Positions 51,455 to 60,227 of a stretch of 64,000 nucleotides of DNA are shown here, one piece after another (within the stretch, counting starts at the first letter, position 1; each line of letters opens with the position of its first letter). The stretch lies in NCBI RefSeq assembly GCF_007993815.1, contig NZ_VJWE01000011.1, positions 930,001 through 994,000 on the forward strand. The letters run 5' to 3'. The position numbers and the translations under genes were made by a program. The notes below the pieces were generated by a model. It worked only from the letters and a program-made list of their open reading frames with translations. It did no database searches and had not been told where the DNA came from. The DNA is from Acidovorax delafieldii (GTDB lineage: Bacteria > Pseudomonadota > Gammaproteobacteria > Burkholderiales > Burkholderiaceae_C).

Positions 51455-52615
51455 TCACTGCGCAGGCTTGATGACGCCCTGGGCGCCGAGCAGCGAAGCA
51501 CACAGACCTGCTGTGGGGGCCCGCGCCCACTGCTCCGTCCAGGCCCACACCTGCTGCACACCATCCTCTGTGCCCTCGCTGGCATGGCGGCGTTGCAGTC
51601 CATGGTCGGCGCCGTCGATGCGCCGCGCACAATAGGGCTCAGTACGGGCGGATGCCAGCACCGCAAAGCGTTCGTACGCCACCTGCGGCACCAGGGCATC
51701 GTCCCCGCCCCACACCTGCAGGAGCGGCCAGGGACTTTGCACCAGCGGCAGGGCCAGTGGCCAGTTCCACAGGTCACGCCAGTAGCCCAGGCTGCGGCCT
51801 TGCAGCACGGTGCTGTCGGGCATGCGCCCCCGCTGAAAACGTCCCAGCGCGTCCCAATCGGCCTGGGCACCCAGGCGTTGCGCCTGCAGCGCGCCCGCTT
51901 CCTGCGGGTCCAGGCCGCTGGAAGCCAGCACCACCAGGCCAGCGAGCCCCGGCACCTCGGGCGCCAGGGCCGTCAACAGCTCCGCACCTTCCGAAATGCC
52001 CACCAGCAATTGCGGCAGCGCCGGGGCACCATCGCGTTCGCGCTGCAGGGCATCGGCCTGCAGCGCGACGCGGGCGTGCGCAACCCACGCCGACAACCGG
52101 TCTTGCTGCACAAAGTCGGGCCCGCAGTCTGCAGATGCCGTGCGGGTCTGAGGGTCTACGCCGGGCTTGTGCAGCACCAGCACCTGGGCATGCAGCAATC
52201 CCGCAAAGTAGCGCTCCGCAATGGGCCCCATGCCTGCACAGCCGGAGCCCGGGATCACGATCACCCGGTAGCGCAGCGGCGGCGTGCGCCCGTTGCGTTG
52301 CAGTGCCTGCAGCATGGCCCCTTGTGCACCCGGCAGAGGCCGGGAAGTGAAAGTGGAGGGCGACATGGCATCCGGGTCCGGCGCTACGGTTCGCGCTGCT
52401 ACAGCACCTGACGGATCGTTGCCATACACCTGGGCCAGCGATTCAGAGGCCGCAGCCGCATAGAAGGTCTGGGGCGGTTGCGTGCACCCGGCCAGCACAC
52501 CCGCCATACCCATCAGCACAGGCATAAAAAAAGCCAGCACATGGCTGGCCTGGGCGGACCGAGGCGCCCTGTTTGCCGCAGCAATGTGCGGCGCAGGGGC
52601 CAAGCAGTGCGTCAT
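51455..52615 (-). CDS. alpha/beta-hydrolase-like lipoprotein
   Basis: Predicted 386-residue protein with lipobox VLAGC at about residue 44 (MPVLMGMAGVLAGC). VIVIPGSGCAGMGPIAERYF near residue 118 resembles an oxyanion-hole loop, and LLVGISEGAELLTAL carries the nucleophile elbow GISEG with serine followed by glutamate. An aspartate (WGGDDALVPQ) and a histidine (IDGADHGLQRRH) complete a triad. The start is uncertain: ATG 52615 overlaps the presumed 3' region of the upstream operon. ATG 52525, right after a terminator-like hairpin, would give a 13-residue hydrophobic signal directly before the lipobox cysteine. Substrate unknown. Confidence 0.72.
   Translation of the reverse strand: MTHCLAPAPHIAAANRAPRSAQASHVLAFFMPVLMGMAGVLAGCTQPPQTFYAAAASESLAQVYGNDPSGAVAARTVAPDPDAMSPSTFTSRPLPGAQGAMLQALQRNGRTPPLRYRVIVIPGSGCAGMGPIAERYFAGLLHAQVLVLHKPGVDPQTRTASADCGPDFVQQDRLSAWVAHARVALQADALQRERDGAPALPQLLVGISEGAELLTALAPEVPGLAGLVVLASSGLDPQEAGALQAQRLGAQADWDALGRFQRGRMPDSTVLQGRSLGYWRDLWNWPLALPLVQSPWPLLQVWGGDDALVPQVAYERFAVLASARTEPYCARRIDGADHGLQRRHASEGTEDGVQQVWAWTEQWARAPTAGLCASLLGAQGVIKPAQ
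52526..52549 (-). terminator. terminator-like hairpin for the LpoB operon
   Basis: On the minus strand GCCAGC-CATGT-GCTGGC is followed by TTTTTTT. It lies 93 bp beyond the stop of the CsgG-like gene and inside the longer version of the next reading frame. If it is a true terminator, the downstream lipoprotein gene more likely starts at 52525. Confidence 0.55.
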
Positions 52616-52641
52616 CCTCAAGAGGTTGTCAAAAATCTCGG

Positions 52642-53604
52642 CTACTTGAGGATCAGCACCTGCTCGGGCTGCTGCGGTTGCGGCACGGGCATGGGCTGGC
52701 CGCCTTGCTGGTACACCACCGGTGGGCGCACACCGCGCGCCAGGTTGGCGTCGGTGTAGCCCAGTTGCACCGCGAGCTGCTGGTACACGTCCTGCGCCAG
52801 CGACAGCGAGGTTTCGCGCATCACCTTGGCCCGGTTGGGGGGCGCAATGTCGCCGCGGATCGACAGGATCTTGGTGTCGTTGCCTTCGCCCTGGGCGGAG
52901 AACGCGGCCTTGATCTCGTAGGTCTTGGTGTTGATGAGCGAGAAGTCGGCCAGCAGCTGCAGGCCGTACTGGCGCGTGGCGCTGGTGGTGCCCTGCAGGG
53001 GCGAGAGCGCGTCGGTGAACTCGATGCTGGACACCACGCCGAACAGCACGTAGTCGGCGCCGTTGAACTCGCCCTTCTTGATCCGGGTGATCACGTCATT
53101 GACCTGGGGCTGTGCCTGGGGCGTGGCCATCTTGCCGCCCTGCACCTGGTTGAGCACCTGCTCGGCCTTGCTGGGCTGGGGCTTGCCAGCGTCAAAGCCC
53201 TTGCCCTGCACCAGGCGGAAGTACGTGCCCTGCAGGATGGCGCCCTTGATGTCGTTGGTATAGCCGCCCAGCTCGCGCTGCTCGATGTAGCTGTAGCGCC
53301 CGGCCACATAGGTGCCGCTGGCCTGCTCGGACGCCTGCATGGACTGCTGGCCGGAGTACGAGCCCCCGCCGCCGTACATGCCATGGCTGTGGCTGCCGCC
53401 CTGGCTGCCCTGGGCGCTCATCTGGCTGCTGCGCTGGTAGGTGCCGGCCAGGAAGTATTCGGACACGCGCTGGGCATAGGCCAGGTCGGTCACGGCGATC
53501 TTGGGCGCGGCGCCGGGCTGCTGCGCCTGCGCGCCCGTGCCCCAGGCCAGCGTGGTGGCCGCGATCACGGCCAGGGCCGTGTGGAGGGTGATTCTGCGTT
53601 GCAT
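52642..53604 (-). CDS. CsgG/HfaB-like exported protein
   Basis: Predicted 320-residue periplasmic protein. The signal peptide (MQRRITLHTALAVIAATTLA) ends near AQAQ without a lipobox, unlike classic CsgG. KIAVTDLAYAQRVSEYF and ADYVLFGVVSSIEFTDAL resemble the CsgG/HfaB and LpoB fold. Residues about 70-95 are rich in Gly, Ser, Gln and His (GMYGGGGSYSGQQS), an insertion unlike standard family members. The C-terminus is proline-rich (MPVPQPQQPEQVLILK). AAGGAG precedes ATG 53604. It is the last gene of a COG3014-YcfL-LpoB operon, so it probably works with these envelope proteins. Confidence 0.75.
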   Translation of the reverse strand: MQRRITLHTALAVIAATTLAWGTGAQAQQPGAAPKIAVTDLAYAQRVSEYFLAGTYQRSSQMSAQGSQGGSHSHGMYGGGGSYSGQQSMQASEQASGTYVAGRYSYIEQRELGGYTNDIKGAILQGTYFRLVQGKGFDAGKPQPSKAEQVLNQVQGGKMATPQAQPQVNDVITRIKKGEFNGADYVLFGVVSSIEFTDALSPLQGTTSATRQYGLQLLADFSLINTKTYEIKAAFSAQGEGNDTKILSIRGDIAPPNRAKVMRETSLSLAQDVYQQLAVQLGYTDANLARGVRPPVVYQQGGQPMPVPQPQQPEQVLILK

Positions 53605-53624
53605 GGTGTGCTCCTTGGGGCAGA

Positions 53625-54242
53625 TCAGCGCTTGCTGGTCTTTCTGATTTCTTTCTCGTCCTGCCACTCGATCGTGCCTTCCTGCACATCAAACAGCTTC
53701 AGCGTGAACTTGTAGTACACGTCCTTGGTGCTGTTGTTCTGCTTGACGATGCTGGTCAGCTCGCCTTCCATGCTGTACTTGGCGGCGGTCATCTGACCGA
53801 CCTTGGCGGTGGTGCCCTGCTTGTACAGGCCGCTCTGGTTCTGGCGCTGCAGCTCGTCCACACCGGCCTGCATCTCGTTGATGGAGCGCACAAAACGCAC
53901 CTTGCCGGACTTGACCAGCGCGGTCTGGATGGAGTTCATCACGTTGGTGGTGTCGATGTACTCGCTGGTCTTGTTCTTCACGGTGGAGATCGTCACCGTG
54001 GGGCGGCCCTGGAAGATGCCGGTTTCGAGCAAACCGCCGGTCATCTTCTCGGCAATCATCTGCAGGTCGGTGGAACCGAACTCGTTGGTCACCAGCTCGA
54101 CGGCCTTGGCGTCGCCGTAGTTGACCTGGCGGTCAAAACGCACGGTGGGGGACGACAGGTTCTGGCAGGCCGACAGGGCCAGGGTGCTGGCCGCAAAGGC
54201 CAGGATCAGCGCGCTGCGCTGGATGCGGTTCTTGGTGTTCAT
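53625..54242 (-). CDS. lpoB: penicillin-binding protein activator LpoB
   Basis: Predicted 205-residue outer-membrane lipoprotein. In enterobacteria LpoB reaches through the peptidoglycan to stimulate PBP1B. The lipobox LALSAC ends at C26. The globular domain contains IAEKMTGGLLETGIFQGRPT, TNVMNSIQTALVKSGKVRFV and EWQDEKEIRKTSKR, the standard LpoB pattern. It lacks the long disordered linker of E. coli LpoB. It sits between YcfL and the CsgG-like gene. In E. coli lpoB (ycfM) follows ycfL, so synteny supports the call. Confidence 0.88.
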   Translation of the reverse strand: MNTKNRIQRSALILAFAASTLALSACQNLSSPTVRFDRQVNYGDAKAVELVTNEFGSTDLQMIAEKMTGGLLETGIFQGRPTVTISTVKNKTSEYIDTTNVMNSIQTALVKSGKVRFVRSINEMQAGVDELQRQNQSGLYKQGTTAKVGQMTAAKYSMEGELTSIVKQNNSTKDVYYKFTLKLFDVQEGTIEWQDEKEIRKTSKR

Positions 54243-54284
54243 GTTGGTTTACTCCTCACTCAAACAGGGATTGGTGCGGCGCGA

Positions 54285-54692
54285 TCAGCGCGGCTCCACA
54301 TTCATTTCCAGGCGCAGATCGACAGCCGCAGAGGTAGGCGCCACGCTCTTGACAGTCTGCTGGCCCAAGCCCAGCACGCTCATCTGCTTCCAGGACTCGC
54401 CATCGCCCACCTGGTTGCCCACGTTGTCCAGCCACTTGAAGCGGTAGAACACGGTGCGGTCGGTGCGGCCCATGTTGGCCATGTCGGCCTGCACCACCAG
54501 GATGTCGTTCTTGCGCACGATGCGCATCTCGCGCACGGCGATGCTGTTGGCCTCGCCTCGCAGCGCCACCTTGGCCGCCACGGCCAGCGGCGTGGCGGGG
54601 TCATGCAACTGGGCGCTGGCGTTGCCAGCCAGGGTCATCAGGGCCGCGCACAGCACTGCAGGGATCGCGGCGGGGACAAAACGGGTTCTCAT
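54285..54692 (-). CDS. YcfL family protein (DUF1425)
   Basis: Predicted 135-residue exported protein. The signal peptide runs to ASAQ. The mature domain (about residues 40-130) contains MRIVRKNDILVVQADMANMG and TVFYRFKWLDNVGNQVGDGE, typical of YcfL/DUF1425, an Ig-like fold of unknown role. The start is ATG 54692, 35 bp after the COG3014 gene stop. It is encoded just before lpoB, as in E. coli. No lipobox is evident here, whereas E. coli YcfL is a lipoprotein. Confidence 0.85.
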   Translation of the reverse strand: MRTRFVPAAIPAVLCAALMTLAGNASAQLHDPATPLAVAAKVALRGEANSIAVREMRIVRKNDILVVQADMANMGRTDRTVFYRFKWLDNVGNQVGDGESWKQMSVLGLGQQTVKSVAPTSAAVDLRLEMNVEPR

Positions 54693-54727
54693 GCCAGAGG
54701 CTCCTTGAATGGGGTCAGAAACAGGGG

Positions 54728-56266
54728 TCAGTTCTTGGCAGCCGCTGCAGGCTGGGCGGCCGTGGGCTTGACGGTGGACGAGGGCACGGTGCGGGCGCGG
54801 TTGTTGTTGGTGGTGCGCACCGGGGCCGCGGGTGCCGCTGCTGCGGCGGGAGCCGGCTGGGGTGCGGCCGCCACCGTGGGCAGCTGGCCCAGCATGGCCA
54901 CGTCGCCGATCAGCACGCTGTTGTCATACATGCGCAGGGGCACCAGAGCATACTGGCCGTCGATCTTGATCGGCTGTGGCAACTGGCGGCCATTGATGGT
55001 GACGGTGTGCTCGCCAGGAGGCAAGTAGCCACGGGCCACATACACGCGGCCGGGCAGCATGCGCCACAGGCGGTCGTCGGCCTGCTCGGTGGCTACCGAG
55101 GCAGCGGCACCGATGATGCCGCCGATCAGACCGCCACGCTTTTGCAGCTCGTTCTGCAGCACGCCCTTGGCCACGGCGCGGGTGAAGCCACGCAGCACCA
55201 TGCCCGGCATTTCGTCCTTGAGGGCACGGCGGGCCATCACGTTCACGTCCACCACTTTTTCGAGCTTGAGGTCGGTACCAGCGGCCGACACCACCGTCAG
55301 GGGCGCATCCTTGGAAGGCTCGATCACGGGGTACGAAATGCTGGCGGTGACCAGGCCACGGCCGGTGGGAACGGGGATGGTGAAGGCCTTGGGCTTGCGT
55401 GCAGGCGCGTCACCGGCCTCGACGATGAAGAGCACATCGGTCATGCGCTGGCGGCGCTTCCAAGTGAAGCCGGTGCGGTTGTCCAGGCCGCGCAGGCCTT
55501 CCTCCAGCACGGGGGTGTCGGGCTTGAGCTCGATGGCCTTGCGGTAGCCGGGCGCGGCCAGGCCGGGCTCGTTGAGCATTTCGTACAGGAAGCCGGCCAG
55601 GTAGTGGCTCAGCGCGTTGGAGTAGCCGTTCTTGAGCGCCAGCACCTCGGGGTCGTTGAGGGTCTCGACGGGGTAGCCATTCAGCTCCTTGCCACCCGAT
55701 GTGGCGCCCTTGGACTTGGCTTCCTCTTCAGCGGCCAGCGTTTCCTTGGCGCGGAATTCGGCAATGATGGCTTCGCGCTCGTGGGTGCGCTTGATGTCCA
55801 CGCGGGCGTTTTCAAAATCACCCACGGCCATGCGGTTGAGCGCCAGGCGCGTGGTCAGCCATACCTTTTCGTAATCCTGGCCTTCATAGACCTTCAGGCG
55901 CTCGCTCACCAGGGCGGCGCCCACGGTGCCCATCAGCTTGGAGGGGTTGGTCTTGGCGGTTTCTTCCCATTCCTTGACCTTGTTGTCAGCCAGCAGGAAG
56001 GCGTTGGTGCTGTCGGGGTAGCGGCGGTCCATGCGCAGCAGTTCGCCGCGTTCCATGTTGTAGAGCAGCGCCGTTTTTTCTTCTTCAGTCTTGGCCGTGC
56101 TCTCCAGGCTGGCCAGCGCGGCGGGGATGCCGCCACTGCGCCCGGCGGTTTGCATGTCGGTGGCCAGCTTGTCATGGCTCTGCATGGTGGCGCAGCCGGT
56201 GAGGGCCGCGCTCAGTGCCAGGGCCCATAGCAGGCGCGGACGGAAACGGGGTGGGTGGGCGGTCAT
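54728..56266 (-). CDS. COG3014-type outer-membrane lipoprotein
   Basis: Predicted 512-residue lipoprotein. The lipobox is ALTGC at C25 after MTAHPPRFRPRLLWALALSA. Residues about 45-250 are helical and repeat-like (TPR-like: NMERGELLRMDRRYPDSTNA; LALNRMAVGDFENARVDIKR). The later part has IGGIIGAAASVATEQADDRL and GRVYVARGYLPPGEHTVTIN, a PEGA-like segment. The C-terminus is a low-complexity Ala/Pro tail. It is the first gene of the YcfL-LpoB operon, and its promoter must lie in the 332 bp upstream. Probably part of a peptidoglycan-synthesis accessory complex; this is inference from synteny. Confidence 0.8.
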   Translation of the reverse strand: MTAHPPRFRPRLLWALALSAALTGCATMQSHDKLATDMQTAGRSGGIPAALASLESTAKTEEEKTALLYNMERGELLRMDRRYPDSTNAFLLADNKVKEWEETAKTNPSKLMGTVGAALVSERLKVYEGQDYEKVWLTTRLALNRMAVGDFENARVDIKRTHEREAIIAEFRAKETLAAEEEAKSKGATSGGKELNGYPVETLNDPEVLALKNGYSNALSHYLAGFLYEMLNEPGLAAPGYRKAIELKPDTPVLEEGLRGLDNRTGFTWKRRQRMTDVLFIVEAGDAPARKPKAFTIPVPTGRGLVTASISYPVIEPSKDAPLTVVSAAGTDLKLEKVVDVNVMARRALKDEMPGMVLRGFTRAVAKGVLQNELQKRGGLIGGIIGAAASVATEQADDRLWRMLPGRVYVARGYLPPGEHTVTINGRQLPQPIKIDGQYALVPLRMYDNSVLIGDVAMLGQLPTVAAAPQPAPAAAAAPAAPVRTTNNNRARTVPSSTVKPTAAQPAAAAKN

Positions 56267-56598
56267 GGATGCTCCTTGCAGATCGGTCGGTTGCTCACCA
56301 GAAACACCCCGCGCTTACCACGCGCAGCCGTGCAACAGCCCCGCCAGAGGGAGGGTGCTGTGAATACGGCGTGCGTGGTGGAAGTCCGGTCAAGGCGGGT
56401 GCTGGCAGCCCGTGCGCCCCCTCCCGGCGCGGATACGTGCTGTGTGCGGCCCCCTCTGGCTGTGAGTTTCTTGGTTGTTGTGTATGGGGTTGTAGCCAGC
56501 CGCGCAATGTAGCAAAAGCTTGTATCTTTTCTGTAACCGTGTGGGGCCGGTGACGCAGACGGACACAGGGACCGGCACAGTGGAGCATGGTGTGCATG
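56267..56598. other. 332 bp upstream region of the envelope operon
   Basis: No gene supported. On the minus strand TTACAG ... TACATT (about 56535-56505) gives a weak -35/-10 arrangement with a long spacer, next to the AT-rich AAAAGCTTGTATCTTTT. This is the likely promoter area of the COG3014 gene. Confidence 0.4.
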
Positions 56599-57342
56599 TC
56601 ATCCCTCCTGCTGCTGGCGCGGCATGCGGTACAGCCACACCACCCGCCCGCCGGGCGCACGCAGCTGGGCGCTGGGCAGCCAGCCCGGCACCGCAAACTC
56701 CAGGCTCACCAGCCACGCGCCAGGCGCCAGCTCAGCCTGGGCCTTGGCGGCCGCGCGGGCCATGCTCTCGGGCCGTTGGAACAGGTACACCATCTGGTAG
56801 GCGCTCCAGTCGGCCTTCCACATGTCGGCACGCTGCACCCGCGCCCAGGGGCAGCGCAGGGCGCACAGCAGGCGCAGCGGCCAGCTCCACTCCAGCCCGT
56901 CGAGCTGGGCGGCAGGGTAGGCATGGCGCAGGGCCTTGAGGCCATCGCCCAGGCCACAGCCTGCGTCGAGCACCCGCGCGCCCAAAGGCAGCGGCGCCTG
57001 CACGGCCAGAGACTGCAACGCGTGGCGCGGAGTGGGGAACAGGGGCGCATCGCGCCACGCATTGAGCGGATAGACCAGCAACAACAACGACAGCGGCACC
57101 AGCCACGCCCACGTGGGCAGGCTGGCCGCCCCCAGCAGCGCCAGTGACAAAGGAAACCCGGCGGCAATCAGCCCGCGCCGCCACCAGCTGTCGCCCAGCA
57201 CACTGGCAGCCGTGCCCAGCAGGCAGGCCACCAGCAACGCGGCCACCGGCGGAACCGCCCGCTGCAGCGCTACAAAAATTAGCCACGCGCACGCCCACGC
57301 CGCCAGTGCAGGCAGGGGCCAGGGCATGCGCAGGGCCAGCAT
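56599..57342 (-). CDS. membrane-anchored class I methyltransferase-like protein
   Basis: Predicted 247-residue protein. Residues about 5-95 contain three hydrophobic helices (PALAAWACAWLIFVALQRAV, VAALLVACLLGTAASVLG, WLVPLSLLLLVYPL). The C-terminal part is a Rossmann methyltransferase with motif I ARVLDAGCGLGDGLKALRHA, LDGLEWSWPLRLLC and MVYLFQRPESMARAAAKAQA. The start ATG 57342 lies 10 bp after the stop of the preceding gene, so the two are co-transcribed. An in-membrane anchor with a SAM fold suggests action on a lipid or envelope substrate, but this is inference. Confidence 0.75.
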   Translation of the reverse strand: MLALRMPWPLPALAAWACAWLIFVALQRAVPPVAALLVACLLGTAASVLGDSWWRRGLIAAGFPLSLALLGAASLPTWAWLVPLSLLLLVYPLNAWRDAPLFPTPRHALQSLAVQAPLPLGARVLDAGCGLGDGLKALRHAYPAAQLDGLEWSWPLRLLCALRCPWARVQRADMWKADWSAYQMVYLFQRPESMARAAAKAQAELAPGAWLVSLEFAVPGWLPSAQLRAPGGRVVWLYRMPRQQQEG

Positions 57343-57352
57343 GGTTCCGTTC

Positions 57353-58708
57353 TCAGCGGCCAAAAATGCCGCGCAGCAGATTGACGGGGTTGACCACGTT
57401 GCCCGCGTCCGTGCCGCCGTCGCCCGCAGGTGGCTGGCCTGCGGGTGCACCGCCCATGCCGCTGGAGTAAGCGCCTGTGCCGCCCGACGGTGCGCCGGGT
57501 GCCGTGCCCATGCCACCACGGCGCCCCTGCATCTCTTCACCCAGCATGGCCATGGTGTGTGACTTCACCCGCACACGCACCGACCATTCAGGCTCCCACG
57601 CAGCCTTGGGGTCGGCCGGGCGGGGTGGGTACACGATGTGGCTCTCGCCACCGTAGGCCATCATGCGTAACATGGGCGTGGCATCGCGCCCGCCACCCGC
57701 AAAGATGCCCTGCGGGATGGCGCATTGGGTGGTCTCGGGCTGCAGCAGCACGCGCTCCTTGAGCCAGCGGTCGATGGTGGCGGGCGAGAGGTAGTCGAAC
57801 AGGCCCATGCCGGTGTCCGGCGTCTCGGCGCTGGACCACATGATGAGATCGTCCCCGCTCTGTGACATGGCATGCAGGTAGTAGGCACGCGCATTGCGCA
57901 CGGGCTGCCAGCTGGTGCCCATGCTGTCCTGCGGCTTGCCGGTGGTGCGCAGGTCGATGGCGGGCATCAGGTCCTGCGCCGCGCCCAGGGTAAATTTCAT
58001 GGAGGCAGGCACGCCATCGCCACGCACCTGGTGCTCGCCCACCACCGAGCTGTCCCGCGACAGGCTGACCTGGTTGCGTTCGTTGGGGTACAGCGCATAG
58101 ACCGGGCCCACGCGCGGGCCCCGGTCCGGCACGGCACGGCCCGCGAAGGCCTGGGCGTAGTCGGAGGGCTTGGCACGTGCCAGATCGATCACGCGGGGCT
58201 GGCCCGCACGCACCGCGCTACCGCAGCCCCAGTACAGCAGGATGCGGCCCTTGAGCTGCTGTTGCTGGTACTCACGCGGCACTTCGCCCGGCTCGGTCTG
58301 GGTGGGCTGGGCACGCGGCGGGATCAGCGGCAGGGACTCGCCCATGCGCATGCCGGGCGGGATGGACTGGCTGGCCTCAACGCCGGGGCGCAGGCTGTTG
58401 TGCAAGGCGATATCGATGACGCGCGGCGGCATGATGGACATGGCGCGGGCGTTGCCATACGACGTGTTGCTGCCGCCCCCCATGCCCGGCGCAGCGCCGC
58501 CGCCCATGCCCCCCATGAGGCCGCTGAGCATGCCGCCACCACCGGGCAGGCTGTCCATCTCGGGCATGCCGGCCATGGTGCCGGTGGACAGGTCCATCCA
58601 CAGCTGCACCTTGGGAGCCTTGGTGTTTTGGGCCTGGGCGCCCAGGCTGGCAATGCACAGGCCAGCGGCCAGGCAGGCGGGGGTCAGGTAGCGCAAAGGG
58701 GTTGTCAT
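57353..58708 (-). CDS. exported Gly/Met-rich protein of unknown function
   Basis: Predicted 451-residue secreted protein. The signal peptide MTTPLRYLTPACLAAGLCIA ends near AQAQ. A conspicuous segment at about residues 45-85 is rich in glycine and methionine (GGGGMLSGLMGGMGGGAAPG). The bulk contains RILLYWGCGSAVRAGQPRVI and AYYLHAMSQSGDDLIMWSSA, which read as a beta-rich domain, and a Gly/Pro-rich C-terminal tail. I do not recognise the family. It forms an operon with the methyltransferase downstream and lies between the envelope cluster and parB. Confidence 0.7.
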   Translation of the reverse strand: MTTPLRYLTPACLAAGLCIASLGAQAQNTKAPKVQLWMDLSTGTMAGMPEMDSLPGGGGMLSGLMGGMGGGAAPGMGGGSNTSYGNARAMSIMPPRVIDIALHNSLRPGVEASQSIPPGMRMGESLPLIPPRAQPTQTEPGEVPREYQQQQLKGRILLYWGCGSAVRAGQPRVIDLARAKPSDYAQAFAGRAVPDRGPRVGPVYALYPNERNQVSLSRDSSVVGEHQVRGDGVPASMKFTLGAAQDLMPAIDLRTTGKPQDSMGTSWQPVRNARAYYLHAMSQSGDDLIMWSSAETPDTGMGLFDYLSPATIDRWLKERVLLQPETTQCAIPQGIFAGGGRDATPMLRMMAYGGESHIVYPPRPADPKAAWEPEWSVRVRVKSHTMAMLGEEMQGRRGGMGTAPGAPSGGTGAYSSGMGGAPAGQPPAGDGGTDAGNVVNPVNLLRGIFGR

Positions 58709-58945
58709 CAGGTCTGCTCCAGGAGATACATGGATCACCCGGCAAACCATCATGGGCCGCAAAGCAGCGTCGTCGCCGCCCTGTGAAGAGGCCTTGCGGT
58801 CAACCCGGGTGTGTTGAACGCAGCGCAGTGTAGGCCCCGCAAGGACGCATTTTGCCCCTGCAAGTTACTTGTGGAAACCGTTTGTGTGCGCTATTTCACG
58901 CCATCTTGCGCGGCAACAACCCCGCACCCCGGAGCGATGAGAGGG

Positions 58946-59863
58946 TCAGCCGCGCAGGCGGTCGATCAGGCCGTTCAAAGCCTCCAGCGACCCGAACTGG
59001 ATCGCCAGCTCGCCCATGTCCTCCACCCGGCCGTTGCGCTTGACGCGTTTCTTGACGCGCACTTCGACCTCGGCCATGAGCAGGTCCGACAGTTCTTCTT
59101 CCACGCGCTTGAGGTCGCGCGACTTTTCCTTCTGGGGCTTTTGCGGCACCAGGCTGAACTCGGCGCCGATCTTTTTGACCAGGGCCTCGGCCTCGCGCAC
59201 CGATAGCTTCTTGGCCGCGATCTGGTTACCCGCCGTGATCTGCGCGGCGCGATCCAGCGACAGCAGTGCACGCGCATGGCCCATGTCGATGTCGCCCGCC
59301 ATCAGCATGGTCTGCACGGGCTCGGCCAGATTCAACAGGCGCAGCAGGTTGCTGGCGGCGCTGCGCGAGCGGCCCACGGCCTGGGCTGCCAGCTCATGCG
59401 TCAGGCCAAACTCCTTGACCAGGCGCTGCAGGCCCTGGGCTTCTTCCAGCGGGTTGAGGTCTTCGCGCTGAATGTTTTCGATGAGCGCCATGGCGGCGGC
59501 CGACTCGTCCGGCACATCGCGCACCAGCACCGGCACCTCGGCCAGGCCCGCCAGGCGGGAGGCCCGAAAACGCCGCTCGCCCGCAATGATTTCGTACTTA
59601 CCTGCGTGTTCACCCCCCGCGAGGCGCCGCACCAGGATAGGCTGCATGACGCCCTGGACCTTGATGGACTCGGCCAGCTCGTACAGCGCGCCCTCGTCCA
59701 TGCGCGTGCGCGGCTGGTACACACCCGGCACCAGCTCGGAGAGCGGCAGGCTGCTGGGCAGGCCCGCGTCGGCGGCCTGGGCCTGCTCCACTTTGTCTTC
59801 GACCTTGGGGCCCAGCAGGGCTTCCAGGCCTCGGCCGAGGCCCTTGGGTTTTTTGGTGACCAT
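58946..59863 (-). CDS. parB: chromosome-partitioning protein ParB
   Basis: Predicted 305-residue CTP-dependent DNA-clamp protein. The N-terminal KKPKGLGRGLEALLG is the ParA-interaction helix. The CTP-binding domain carries GERRFRA (residues 95-101) and ENIQRED (129-135), followed by the parS-binding HTH around 155-177 (THELAAQAVGRSRSAASNLL). The C-terminal dimerisation domain is intact. It begins at ATG 59863. Three genes separate it from parA on the same strand. It should bind the three parS-like sites at 62704, 63668 and 63857. Confidence 0.95.
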   Translation of the reverse strand: MVTKKPKGLGRGLEALLGPKVEDKVEQAQAADAGLPSSLPLSELVPGVYQPRTRMDEGALYELAESIKVQGVMQPILVRRLAGGEHAGKYEIIAGERRFRASRLAGLAEVPVLVRDVPDESAAAMALIENIQREDLNPLEEAQGLQRLVKEFGLTHELAAQAVGRSRSAASNLLRLLNLAEPVQTMLMAGDIDMGHARALLSLDRAAQITAGNQIAAKKLSVREAEALVKKIGAEFSLVPQKPQKEKSRDLKRVEEELSDLLMAEVEVRVKKRVKRNGRVEDMGELAIQFGSLEALNGLIDRLRG

Positions 59864-59905
59864 GAAATGCGTCTCGCGAAAGGAAAAAGGGAAAGGGGGA
59901 AAGAA

Positions 59906-60202
59906 TCAGCGGTCGATGATGACCAGCGTGCCGTGGCTGCCGGGCGCCACGGCGTGGGGCACGCCAGCGGGCACGATGAACACCTCGCCCGCGTTCACCT
60001 CGGTGACCTGCCCTTGCAGGGCGAGACGCATGCAGCCGTCCAGCACCAGCAGGGCTTCGTCAAAGTCGTGCGATTCATCGGGGTAGGCCGCGTCGTCCAT
60101 GCGCAGCACCTTGACGTTGGCGCCCGCAGCCTGGCCCACCACCGTGGAGTTCCAGGCGCGGGGCAGTTGGTCGGCAATGGCGGGCAGGCTGATCTTGGTC
60201 AT
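59906..60202 (-). CDS. cupin-domain protein
   Basis: Predicted 98-residue single-domain cupin. Motif 1 reads DESHDFDEALLVLDGCMRLA, in which only part of the usual metal triad (H, E) is kept, and motif 2 is AGEVFIVPAGVPHAV with the histidine. Such small cupins bind a metal and small ligands and may be enzymes or sensors. ATG 60202 gives the compact domain; longer readings fuse it to unrelated sequence. It lies 42 bp before parB and 25 bp after the 91-residue membrane protein gene, so it belongs to the parA-parB transcription unit. Confidence 0.8.
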   Translation of the reverse strand: MTKISLPAIADQLPRAWNSTVVGQAAGANVKVLRMDDAAYPDESHDFDEALLVLDGCMRLALQGQVTEVNAGEVFIVPAGVPHAVAPGSHGTLVIIDR

Positions 60203-60227
60203 GGGTCGGCAACAAGGGTTCAAAACA

